Origin: Alopecurus myosuroides
Lineage: Eukaryota; Streptophyta; Magnoliopsida; Poales; Poaceae
Direction of reading: 5' to 3'
NCBI GenBank assembly: GCA_028641055.1
Contig: CM054057.1
Coordinates: 722,573,931 to 722,637,930 of the forward strand
Length of the DNA: 64,000 nucleotides
Positions 22,300 through 32,117 of the stretch are shown one piece after another. The stretch's first letter is position 1. The number at the start of each line of letters is the position of its first letter. The notes beneath the pieces are model-generated. The model ran no database searches. It was not told where the DNA came from and saw only the letters and a program-made list of their open reading frames with translations. A program made the position numbers and the translations under genes.

Positions 22300-24634
22300 T
22301 CCAGGAGCAATGAACCCGCCCGTGGCGGCCGCGACTTCCGGGGAGGTAACCCTAATAGCTTAGGTGCTATCGCACCACGTGAGCGTGTCTCCTCTGAGTT
22401 TGCAAGAACCGGTGGTGCTAGTCGTGATAGGTTAGCCCATCGTTCCGAGATGCGAGATGCAGATTCCGATAGCTCTGCTAATGAGCGAGCCTATCCTATT
22501 CAGGTGCAGGTTAATCCCAGGCGCATGAATACTCCTAGCCTATCCTCTGCTGATGCGTCTAATGCTCATGTGCATGCGCCTGAGCAAGCTGATAGGGTTA
22601 GGTTTGAGCCTGTGGATGAAAACTGTGATAATGATAGAGATATTGCTCAAACGGTCCAGTTTAGAGAGAACCAGAATCAAGTAGTGGACATCGATTTGAT
22701 TTGCAGGCTCTGTGGTGCAAATCATGACGTTAATCTAGTGTTCTCTGACCCCAGGCCTTGGGAGCTTGTAGCCCCCTTTGCGGGCGCAGCTGTGCCGAAT
22801 GGGGGGTTCTTTGTCATTCGTGAGATCCGAAACCCTGCACCCACGAAGGAAATGCATCAGGCTGTTGTTGAAAATTTTGCAGGGGGATGTTTCTTCAAGA
22901 CACATTGAGGAGGAATTCACCCAGTGGGCAGGTAACAGGTGCAATTGGCGTTGGTATGCGAAGCAGATGTCTGCAAAGAAATTCTTGATGCGTTTCCCAA
23001 GTTCAAGAGACATTGATGCTTGGATACATTTTGGCAAAATCAACATGAGAACACTTCCTTCTGTGGTGTTACAGGTTGACTATTGGTTTCCAGGGTATGG
23101 GGCAGTTGCTGAGCTTGACATGGCTTGGTTTCAAGTTAGGGGCATTCCTCTTGAAAATAGAAACTGTCCAACTTCTTCCTATGCAGGCAGTCTGGTGGGT
23201 AGAACCCTGTCAGTTGATAGACACAGTATGAATAATGTGGACTATGTTAGAATTCTTATTGGCAATCTTGATGTTTCTTTGGTCCCTCCTGTTGTTCCAA
23301 ATGTGAATATTGGAGGAGCTTTTTATGATTTGGAATTCACTAGAGAGATTGCCAGGGGGAAAGTTGACAAGGACAAGACTCATATTGATGTTGAACAGTC
23401 TGATCAGAACATGCCTGACGCCAGGGAAGCTGGTTTCTCCCACACCCCCAAGAAGCAGAGAACTGAGCAAGGTACTGCTGCCAGTGCTAGGACTGGCAAC
23501 AGGCATGTTGTTCAAGGGGGGTTCATGAGGGATGCTAGGGCATCTTATGTTCAGTCTGCAGCTGGCAAGACCCTAGAAGGTGACAATAAGGAGAGTGAAT
23601 CCATGGGTAAAGGCAAAAGGAAGGCTGTTGAACCTGAGGAGGTAGAGGATGATAGTGACGAGGAGGATTTCCAAATGGAAATTGGCAGGATGGGTTATGG
23701 TGCAGCCTTGGTTCCCTCATTGAATCAAGGAGGTGCTGGCCCCTCTAATACTCACCCCAGACCACTTCCTGCTGTAGATTTCTATGATCAGTACTTGGAA
23801 TATCTAAAAACTCCAAGGATTACTGATGGGGTGGTGGAAGACCCTGATGAGCCATTAAAATGTGAACTAATATATGAGGAATTCCTGAAGCAGTTATTGG
23901 AAACAAACAGTGATAAGAAAGGAGAGTGGAGAAAACATTTGTCCAAGATCCCAGCGGCTGACCTGGACCCTGTAGTTGAATCTTCTTTGAGTTCAAGCAG
24001 GGATGACAGCTTAAAGAGTCTATCCATTGAGGGAGTGGAATCTGCAGGCTCTCATGAATTCACTCAGGTTCACAATTCTAAGGTTGTTATAATTGAATTG
24101 CCTGCTAGTCCTGAGTTGAGGGATAAGAATTTGGATAGGGCCAAGCCCTCTGTGCTGGCTATCCCAACTCCTGACCAACCTGCTCCTTCCAGGGGAAGTT
24201 CCAGGATTCAATCTGGAGCTAATGCTAATGCCCCAATCTTAAACAAGGCCATGGAGTACTTGGAATCCAGAGATAATAAAGAAGGTAAGATAGTTGGATC
24301 ATCTATTAATTCCTTTTCTGTTTTGTCTGATGATTATATTGTTCACAAAGCGCGTGAGATAGGCATTGATGTTTCCTCTTTATCCTTGCAATCAATTAAT
24401 ATGCTTAGAGATTTAGAAATTTCTAGGAATATGTTAAATGATCAAAAAGAGAGAGTGGTGAAAGAAGCTGTGTGTAATAATAACAGTAGTTGTGCTACAA
24501 TCGGTGAGGAAGAGGAATTTTGTTCTTCTGATAATCCTTGTGATCAAATAGAGAAGGGGGAGAATGAATGTATTTGTGATGGCTTTACTACAGTTATTTC
24601 TAGAAAATCAAAGAGGAATGCTAAGAAAATATAA
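22300..24634 (+). pseudogene. LINE ORF1 (gag-like, DUF4283-type), one frameshift
   Basis: The N-terminal part in one frame holds a CRLCGANHD motif and FVIREIRNPAPTKEM. Near 22868-22876 an extra base in GAAAATTTT shifts the frame. The sequence then continues in the frame ending at 24634 with an RNA-binding DUF4283-like region (FTQWAGNRCNWRWYAKQMS, GAVAELDMAWFQVRGIPLE) and a long acidic tail (EPEEVEDDSDEEDFQME). It is about 770 codons in total. The exact start is uncertain. The stop overlaps the ORF2 start (TAATG). Confidence 0.75.
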
Positions 24635-27600
24635 TGATTGGAGCCTTCTTAAATAGTAGAGGTGTGGGGAAGAAGGGTTTCTTTTTTTCTCTTAGAGATT
24701 TAATTAGGGAACACAATTTGGATTTTATTGGAATACAAGAAACTATGAATAAAAAAAATAAATTGCTCCCTTTGGAGGAAATTTGATCCTGATAACTCTT
24801 TTACTTGGAATTGGTCCCCCTCTGTGGGAAGATCTGGTGGCTTATTGTGTGGCATTAAATCCTCTAGATTTAATGTTGTTTCTTCTGATGTTGGAAGGTA
24901 TCATGTGCTGGCAAATGTTTTTGATAGGAAGAGCAGTTTGAATTTTTGTCTTGTAGTTGTTTATGGTGCTGCTCAGGATGAGTTTAAAGACTCCTTTCTT
25001 GATGAACTCACAGCTGTGTGTGTTAGCTTAACTTTGCCTACAATCATTGGTGGGGATTTTAATATCTTAAGATTTGCAAATGAGAAAAATAAGGATGGTG
25101 GGATATCTAGATTTTCATCTAGGTTCAATCAAATTATTGCCTCTTTCTGTTTAAGGGAGGTTGATATGTCAGGAGGTCAGTATACTTGGTCAAATGGACA
25201 GGTGATTCCTACCCTGGAAAAATTGGATAGGGTTCTCATGAATAATGCTTGGGAAACTTGTTTCCCCTTGACTCATGTGAGAAAAATTCCTAGGATAATG
25301 TCTGACCATAATCCTCTTCTGTTAGATACTGGAGAAGTTTTGGAAAATAAATGTAAGGAGTTCAGATTTGAGAAAAGCTGGATCAACCGTCCTGAGTTTC
25401 AGAGCAGGGTTGCTGCTGCTTGGAATTCCTCTATGGATGCCACTGATAGTGTTGGTATTGTTCAGGCAAAACTCAAAAGTGTTAAGAAGAGTTTAAAAGG
25501 ATGGGGAGCAAATATTAGGGGGGATAGTATTCAAAATAAAAGGCAATTTGAGGAGGATGGTTTGCTCACAGGGGAGCAGTATGTGAGGAAAGGTTGGATT
25601 CAGAAGGAGTTGCTTCATATTCTTGAGGAGGAGGAAAAGTTTTGGTTTGGTAGAGCTAGTCAGAACTGGTTACTTCAAGGTGATCTCAATACTGCCTACT
25701 TTCATATTATTGCTAATGGCAGGAGAAGGAAAACAACCATGTACTCACTTTCTTATACTGAGGGTGTGGTGCAGGGGACTATTGCCCTCCTTGAACATGC
25801 TAATGATTATTATAAATCCCTGTTTGGTCATGGGCCTCTCTGTGAGATTGTGTTGGATGATAATGTGTGGAGGGAAGATGAGAAACTTTCTGCCAGTGAC
25901 TTGGCTTCTTTGGATATCCCGTTTGAGGAGAGTGAGGTTAAGAGTGCTCTTGACCAGATGGTTTGCAACAAAGCTCCAGGTCCTGATGGGATTCCTGTTG
26001 AATTCTATCAAGCATGTTAGCTGTTGATCAAACAAGACATCATGAGATTGTTCTCTGACTGGTTTGAGGGGAGATTGGCTTTGTACAGATTGAATTTTGG
26101 GATGATCATTTTGTTACAAAAAAAACTCCTGATGTAGAAACAATCCAGAAATATAGACCCATCTGCTTGTTACAGGTGTTATATAAGATTCTGACTAAAG
26201 TAGTTACCTGTAGACTGGAACCATTCATGTCCAAACTAATCTCACCTTGTCAAAATGCGTTTATCAAAGGTAGGAACATTATGGATGGTGTGGTCTCCTT
26301 ACATGAAATAATTCATGAGGCCAGGGTTAAAAAACAACAGGGTTTGGTTCTCAAATTGGATTTTGAAAAATGCTTATGATAAGGTGGATAGGGGTTTTTT
26401 GTTAAGAACAATTACTCAAAAAGGTTTTAATAAAAGGTGGAGAAATCTCATCCAGAGCATTGTTCAGAATGGGACCCTTTGTGTCAAAAATCAATAACAT
26501 GAGAGGAAAAGATTTTAATAGTCACAGAGGTGTGAGACAAGGGGATCCCTTGTCTCCTTTCCTTTTTAATCTTGCGGCTGAGAACTTATCTAAAATGATC
26601 TCACAAGCTCAACAGACAGGTTTGATAGTGGGTCTGGTACCTCATCTGATTGCTAATGGGGTGGTATCTTGCAATATGCTGATGATACCATTTTACTCAT
26701 CCAAGATGTGATGGAACAAGCAACACATCTGAAACTTATTTTATTCCTGTTTGAGGCTATGTCAGAACTAAAAATCAACTTTGAGAAAAGTGAGGTTATG
26801 ATGGTACTTAAAGATGATATTAAATGTTTGCAGTATGCTGAGATGTTTGGTGTCAATTGGGTGATTGGCCAATTAAATACCTGGGAGTTCTTGTGAGTGG
26901 CTCCAGGCTTCATGTGGATGAACTGGTTGGGGTTTCTGACAAATTAAAAATGAAATTGGATGGTTGGGTTGGAAATAACTCCTCCTTGGGGGGAGGGTGA
27001 CCCTAATACAGTCCTCCCTGGGGGTCTGCTACCTACATTATGTCCATGTATCTGTTGCCTCTATCAAATCTAGAGGCGATGAATAAAATCATCAGGAGTT
27101 TTTTTGGCAAGGGACTGGTGATAAGAAAAAATATTGTATGGTCAAATGGCAAGCAATTTGTAGGCCTAGGAAAAAAGGGGGCTTGGGGATCAAAAATCTT
27201 AAGATCCAGAATATTTGTTTGCTTTGCAAATGGTGGTGGAGATTGGAATCAGATGATGGTTTATGGCAACAACTGGTGAGGCATAAGTATAAAATTGTTC
27301 AAGGGGTTTGGTTCATTAAACCTAAACAAAATGACTCCCCTGTGTGGAAAGATTTGCTCAAGGTTAGGAAATTTTATTTGATGGGTAGGAAGATGTGTTT
27401 TCACAGTGGAAATGAGACTAGTTTCTGGTTTGATGCTTGGTTAGGAGACTCCCCTTTGTGTGAGATCTTTCCTGGTTTGTTGGAGATTTGTAACAACCAA
27501 AACCTCTCTGTTAGAGATATGCATGCTTCAGGGTGGGGCTTCTCCTTTAGAAGATGGCTGTCTCCTGAACTACAGATTCAGTTGAACAAATTAAGAAGTG

Positions 27601-28304
27601 CATTAAGCACTGTTGCCCTGGGTGGTGGGAGAGACACCCCAAAATGGAAATTTACTAAAAATGGAGTGTTCTCAGTCAAATCTCTGTATAATAAACTCTC
27701 TTCTGCTGGACCTGATAGATCCTTCAGACACCTGTGGAAAGCTAAAATTCCCCTTAAAATCAAAATATGGTTATGGTTGATTTGGCATAATGCAATTGCA
27801 ACTAAAGATAATATGCTTAAAAGGAATTGGTCGGGCATTCCTGTTTGTAGATTCTGTCGTGATAATGAGTCTATAATGCACTTGTTTTTTGAATGCCCAG
27901 CAGCTAGTTTTGTTTGGAGTTCACTCTGCAAGGCCATTGGGGCCAGGGCTAGACCTGTTGGTTTTTCTCACTATTTTTGGTGGATTTCAAGTTTTTTCCC
28001 TGGCAAAACTAATTTGCATGTGATTGGGATTGTGGCTTTATGCTGGGCGATCTGGAAGCTGCGTAATCGTGCTTGTTTCGAAGGGAAACTAATATCGTAT
28101 CCTGTTGAGATGGTTTGTTATATGAATGTTTTTCTTCGTTATTGGGCAGGATTACAAAATGATGCTGACAAGAGGTCGTTGATCGATGGGGCGGACAGTA
28201 TCGAGGAAGTTGCTGTGAGGGCGTATGCAGCAACTTCGTCCAGGTCTTCGAGCAGGACAACAGTGAACCAGGTGGTGGATGAAGACGAAGGCGAGTCTGA
28301 TTGA
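24634..28304 (+). pseudogene. LINE ORF2 (endonuclease-reverse transcriptase), many lesions
   Basis: It begins MIGAFLNSRGVGKKG at an ATG overlapping the ORF1 stop. APE-type endonuclease signatures follow: IQET, GGDFNILR, SDHNPLLLD. Then come the RT motifs APGPDGIPVEFYQ, LDFEK/AYDKVD, RGVRQGDPLSPFLFN and QYADDTILL (active-site YADD), and a C-terminal zf-RVT (CRFCRDNESIMHLFFECP). Breaks: a frameshift in the A-run near 24765, TAG at 26018, and frameshifts near 26125, 26370, 26490, 26665, 26885 and 27000. The last 388 codons (27138-28304) are open. Confidence 0.85.
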
Positions 28305-28654
28305 TGATGTTGTGTTTGTGTTTCCGAGAGTGAGAAGTGATGGTGGATGATGCAGACAAACAGAAGAAGCTTAAGTTGTTGAGTGGCTGGGAAAACTTTG
28401 CCTTTTGCCTTTGGCTCGTGGCTTTACTGTCCTGTTGAACTATTTTTTCTTGGGGTGTCTCTCTCCCCCAAGCTTCTGTAATAGGGGCGCTAAAACTTTA
28501 ACATTGTGTCCCGGTTGGTTGCTAGTCTTTCCTTTTCTTCTTTACCTTTCCCTGGTTTTGTTTTTCCTTGGCTCTGTAAGAACCTTGTTCTGTTATGCAA
28601 TTAATGGAACCCGGCTCCTCTTGGGGAGGCCTATGTAAAAAAAATAAAAAAAAA

Positions 28655-28960
28655 TGTGCCCACAGCGCAAACGGTGGATGCCCGCACTGATGACCGTGAT
28701 CTGTTCGAAGATTCAAGGGGTGAGATGGACAGGAAAAGAGCATCACCTTGTTCGTGCGCTTTTCAGGAGTCACGATCATGTGTCAAGCATTTTATGTAGT
28801 ATATTCGAGACAGTAACGTTTTACTATATGAGTGGGCTCCTTTTCAGTTTGGTTCCTTGTAATTTGTGGTTCATTTCCTTGCTATAACCTTGTATTCCAT
28901 TGTACTGAAGTTTCTTTTGAACTACTAGTAAACAGTAACATCCCATTCCTTAGGTTGTAT
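28655..28960 (+). pseudogene. 3' remnant of peptide-family copy D
   Basis: Just after the LINE tail the frame reads C-A-H-S-A-N-G-G-C-P-H-stop (28655-28690), the conserved tail of the family, one codon shorter between the first Cys and His. The 3' flank (GACAGGAAAAGAGCA, a TTCAGG…CACGATCATG stretch and beyond to about 29045) matches that of copy B. The signal peptide and spacer are absent. Confidence 0.8.
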
Positions 28961-29675
28961 TTGGCACCATTTCTCTTTTTTAATCATACACAACGTAAGA
29001 GTTCTCTTGGAAGAAAACACACGCACAATTGTAGATGTGGGATAAGCATCCAAGCATGTCCAACAACGCTGTTAATATTTATTGTCGGGACCATGTCATG
29101 GGGCAGCGATATCATGGAATTGTCTTGAAATTATGATAATTAACCCAATTTATGAGGGAAATTCGACCCGAAAGCTACACAATGCTAGATTAATTATGGA
29201 AAAACCGGACAAAACCCAAAACTCATAGCCACGTTACTTTGCTAGAATTCGAGCACCACCAGACAAAGCAAACCCTCGACATTACACCCGTTAGTTTCCC
29301 GACGCCGACAAGAAATAATAAACTTACTTGACCTAGTTAACCAAAATAAAGACTTCGACTAAACCAATGGAACGAGTCTGTCTCGGTGTACGGTTTTGGT
29401 TGAACCAGCGACATTTGGGAAAAACAAGTTTTTGATATTGGCATCCATAGAAAAAATTCAATTCGTATATTTCTTGTAGTCTTCATTATTACTCAACTCT
29501 ACATTCGCATCCAACAAAGACTACAATATTAATTTGATGTATTTTTTTCCAGTAGACCGACTTTTCTCGCGAAATTATTTAGCGATACTCGTTTGCGACA
29601 TGTATATTACTTAAAGAAAAACATCTCAAACCTTTTTCAAAGATGCGTCTGGATCATCTTGCTACAAGTTCAGTA
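28961..29675. other. Family 3' flank, then unassigned DNA
   Basis: Homology to the 3' flank of copy B continues to about 29045 (AAGAGTTCTCTTGGAAGAAAACACAC). The rest is AT-rich and shows no gene, terminal repeat or RNA motif that I can support. Confidence 0.45.
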
Positions 29676-29924
29676 CTCCCTCTGCTTCACAAAACAAGAC
29701 ATATAAATTTTGTCAAAAACCAATGTTGTCAAAGTTTGACCAGGTTTCTAGATACAAATATAAATATCTACAGTACCAAATCAATAGAACTACCACAAAA
29801 TATATTTTCATGGTGTACTTACCAAATATTATAAATGTTGATATCATTTGTCAAATTTTTGTAAACCCTAACAAGTTTTGACCTTTGACCAAATTTATAG
29901 GCTTTATTTTAAGAAGAAAGGAAG
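29676..29924. mobile_element. Degenerate Stowaway-like MITE
   Basis: The left end CTCCCTCTGCTTCACAAAAC and the inverted right end (CTTCCTTTCTTCTTAAAATA) pair imperfectly, and TATAAATTTTGTCAAA is inverted at the other side. TA precedes the left end; the right TA is worn. Confidence 0.55.
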
Positions 29925-29939
29925 TTTACATTGTGTGCA

Positions 29940-31640
29940 TTCGTTGCAAGTAAGATCAACTATACATGTTCAACCGGAAACCATGATAGTAATTTAGACA
30001 TACCACCTTCTTCCCATCTTGGCACCCACCTCGGCGGTGCGCGACATGATCATGAGGTGGTTTTGGCTCGCCCCGGTGGTGCGGCATGATCCCATCCCAG
30101 CGGCGGTTTGGTGACTCCCATTTGGCATGGAGGAAGGCAGTCAGAAGGGTCCAGTGTCCAGCTGGTGATGGGTGCAAGGATGCCTACGGAAGTTTGTTTT
30201 TCCCTCGACGGAAGCATCGACGGAGGCACATGTGGGCTCCATTTAACTCATTGGAGGTGATGCGGGGCAGTTCTCGTCAACTTTCCGATGTGAGGGAATC
30301 CCAAAACTTCCCCGTTGGAAGATCATCTTTCGGATCATACATTGGATGGAGGGATAAATGTTTGGTATCAGTTACTGGGCGCAGGGCTCCGTGTGATCCT
30401 CCAGGTGCAAAAGATAGAACAATGTGGCACGTCGACGGCCATCCTTGCAAAGTCATTGTGTTGATCCCTGTTCTGAATATGGGTTGGCGGAAGACGGCGG
30501 CAACTACTTCTAGAATGCGCGCACCGAATGCCGGATGGACATGTTCATGCTCCCGGCTCACGGTTGGGCAGCCTAGTGAGGTTTATAAATTTACATGCTC
30601 AGGCTTTGGTGTTAGGTTAGGGCAATGGCCCAAATCTTTTAGGTTAGTTTTGAGTTGGTCAATGTTTTTATTTGTAAGTGTCATTTTGATGCAAAGCAGG
30701 ACATCCGGCAAAGGGTGCGAATCAGATACTGAAACAGACCTGCCGCTTTGAGAGCCGTTTCGGGGCTTCCCAGGGCGCCCCTCGCTTCCCTCTGGCGGCG
30801 TTGCCGCTCGGCGTGGTTGCGATGGCGTTGCTTGGCCTGTGAATAGTATTTGTAGTTGCCGTTTAGCCGTTGTGCTTGATTTCGTCGCAATGGCGCTTGA
30901 TTGGCCTCCCGTGAATCACAGCGACACGGGAACCGGTCTGCTTCTTTCTTGCAGCTCAAATCCATGGAGGATTTCTTGCACGAGAGAAGATGGACAAGAT
31001 CGATGCAATAAATTCGCTTGCCCTACCTTCCACTCTACGAATCGGATGAAGAGGTGCGTCCGTTTTCCTCTGGCCGGCCGTGGCAGCGAGGAGGGGCGAA
31101 CTTCCTGCCTCTCTTCTTCTCGATTGATGGAGTGGCTTCTGCTGCAATCTGGAGCTCATCACGCGAGGGTGATGTTCATCGTCGCGACTCAAGGCCAAGA
31201 AGGTGGCCAATTTTCAACCTCCGTGTCGGAGGCCTTCTCGATCCAGCGCCGGAGCTCGGCTGCTCGATGCCTCCAAGTCGTGCGTCCCCGGAGGTGTCGT
31301 GTTTGCCGGCGTCTGCGATCTCACGCCGGAAGGGAGAGACCGAGTGGCTCAACGTGCTCCGATCTCGGTGCTTCGTGCGCCTGGAGATCGCCGGCGTTTG
31401 GTGGCGGAGGCGCCTATGAATTTGATCGCTTTTTATCTTTTTTTTCCTAGGGTGTTTTATGTAAAAGTACAGGCCTTATCTTCGAATTTTATGTCTTCCA
31501 GGGCAAGTGACGATAAGGGCCTTTGTGCAATTTGTACCTGCCACGTGGTTCGTTGAATGTAGCACCGGGGTCGTTGACCCCAACCTTTGTACAAAAAAAA
31601 ATTGATGCAAAGCCCCGCATTTATCCTCTTTTTGGAAAAA
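29940..31640 (+). mobile_element. LINE-like 3' region, interrupted by a second retroelement
   Basis: If the nested element 30698-31601 and one copy of its duplication are removed, the sequence reads ...TTGATGCAAAGCCCCGCATT then TATCCTCTTTTTGG and ten A's (to 31640). This resembles the tail of the LINE fragment at 47790-47821 (TTGATCAACAAAG … CTCTCTC-poly A). Upstream, 30086-30751 is open but unrecognised. The left edge is not defined. Confidence 0.45.
30698..31601 (+). mobile_element. ~900-bp retroelement with 12-bp target duplication
   Basis: It is flanked by TTGATGCAAAGC (30686-30697 and 31602-31613) and ends in a hairpin GGGGTCGTTGACCCC then AACCTTTGTACAAAAAAAAA. It contains no reverse transcriptase. 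It is either a 5'-truncated LINE or a LINE-dependent non-autonomous element. Several GC-rich frames are open but have no recognisable domain. Confidence 0.7.
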
Positions 31641-31689
31641 AAAAACACAAGAATCCAAATTGTAGAAATTAGTGTTTTCACAAAAAATC

Positions 31690-31788
31690 ATACATCACTG
31701 TGGACTGTCGAGACAACTTCAGCACGTGCGGACAACCATCCATCACATAAGTCCCTTCACACCACGCACTGCCAGGCTCCGCAAGTTT
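31690..31788 (+). promoter_or_regulatory. Displaced distal promoter piece of peptide copy E
   Basis: ACCACGCACTGCCAGGCTCC and CATCACATAAGTCCC lie immediately left of the MULE. The corresponding upstream part in copy C is CCACGCACTGGAAGCTTGCG. The MULE's 10-bp target duplication joins this to 40058 onward, which continues the copy-C-like promoter. The homology is short, so confidence is limited. Confidence 0.4.
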
Positions 31789-31900
31789 GGGCCAATAGCT
31801 CCTGTGCGACGGGTTTCAGTTGAATTGGAAGGAATGCGACGTTTTTCGACGAAATAGCCTACGTGCGACGGATTGGAGGGAGAAAATAGCTCACGGGCGA
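31789..31900 (+). repeat. MULE left terminal inverted repeat
   Basis: Pairs with 39946-40057. Shared stretches include GTTTCAGTTGAATTGGAAGG, AATGCGACGTTTTTCGA and AATAGCCTACGTGCGACGGA. It probably contains the transposase promoter. Confidence 0.9.
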
Positions 31901-32117
31901 ACAGGCATTAAAACCTTAGTCAATTAGTTCCATTTGCGTTAAGACATGTCATAACTAATTTGCCCCCAAATTAATTAGCACCGCATCCCCTCAAAGTGCT
32001 CGCGCTCGAACTGAACTGTCCTGCCCGCGCTTTTTTCTACAACTCTGGCGGCGGCGGCGGCGGCGGAGCCCCCTTCTCGGCGGCAGCGGATCCGCTCCCC
32101 TTTCGGCGGCGGCGGCC

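Larger units (their letters stand above)
22299..28653 (+). mobile_element. LINE (plant L1 type), near full length, inactive
   Basis: ORF1 (gag-like) and ORF2 (endonuclease, reverse transcriptase, zf-RVT) are in order, ending in a short hairpin (GGCTCCTCTTGGGGAGGCC, 28613-28631) and a poly(A) tail (28637-28654). A 14-bp direct repeat ATGTGCCCACAGCG borders it (22285-22298 and 28654-28667), the expected LINE target duplication. The right flank is the 3' end of a peptide-family gene. Both frames carry several frameshifts and stops, so it cannot move by itself. If the duplication were coincidental, the 5' end could instead be at 22111. Confidence 0.85.

Noticed and set aside
27138..28304. 388-codon frame as an independent gene
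   Set aside because: It is the C-terminal part (RT thumb and zf-RVT) of the LINE ORF2 with upstream frameshifts.
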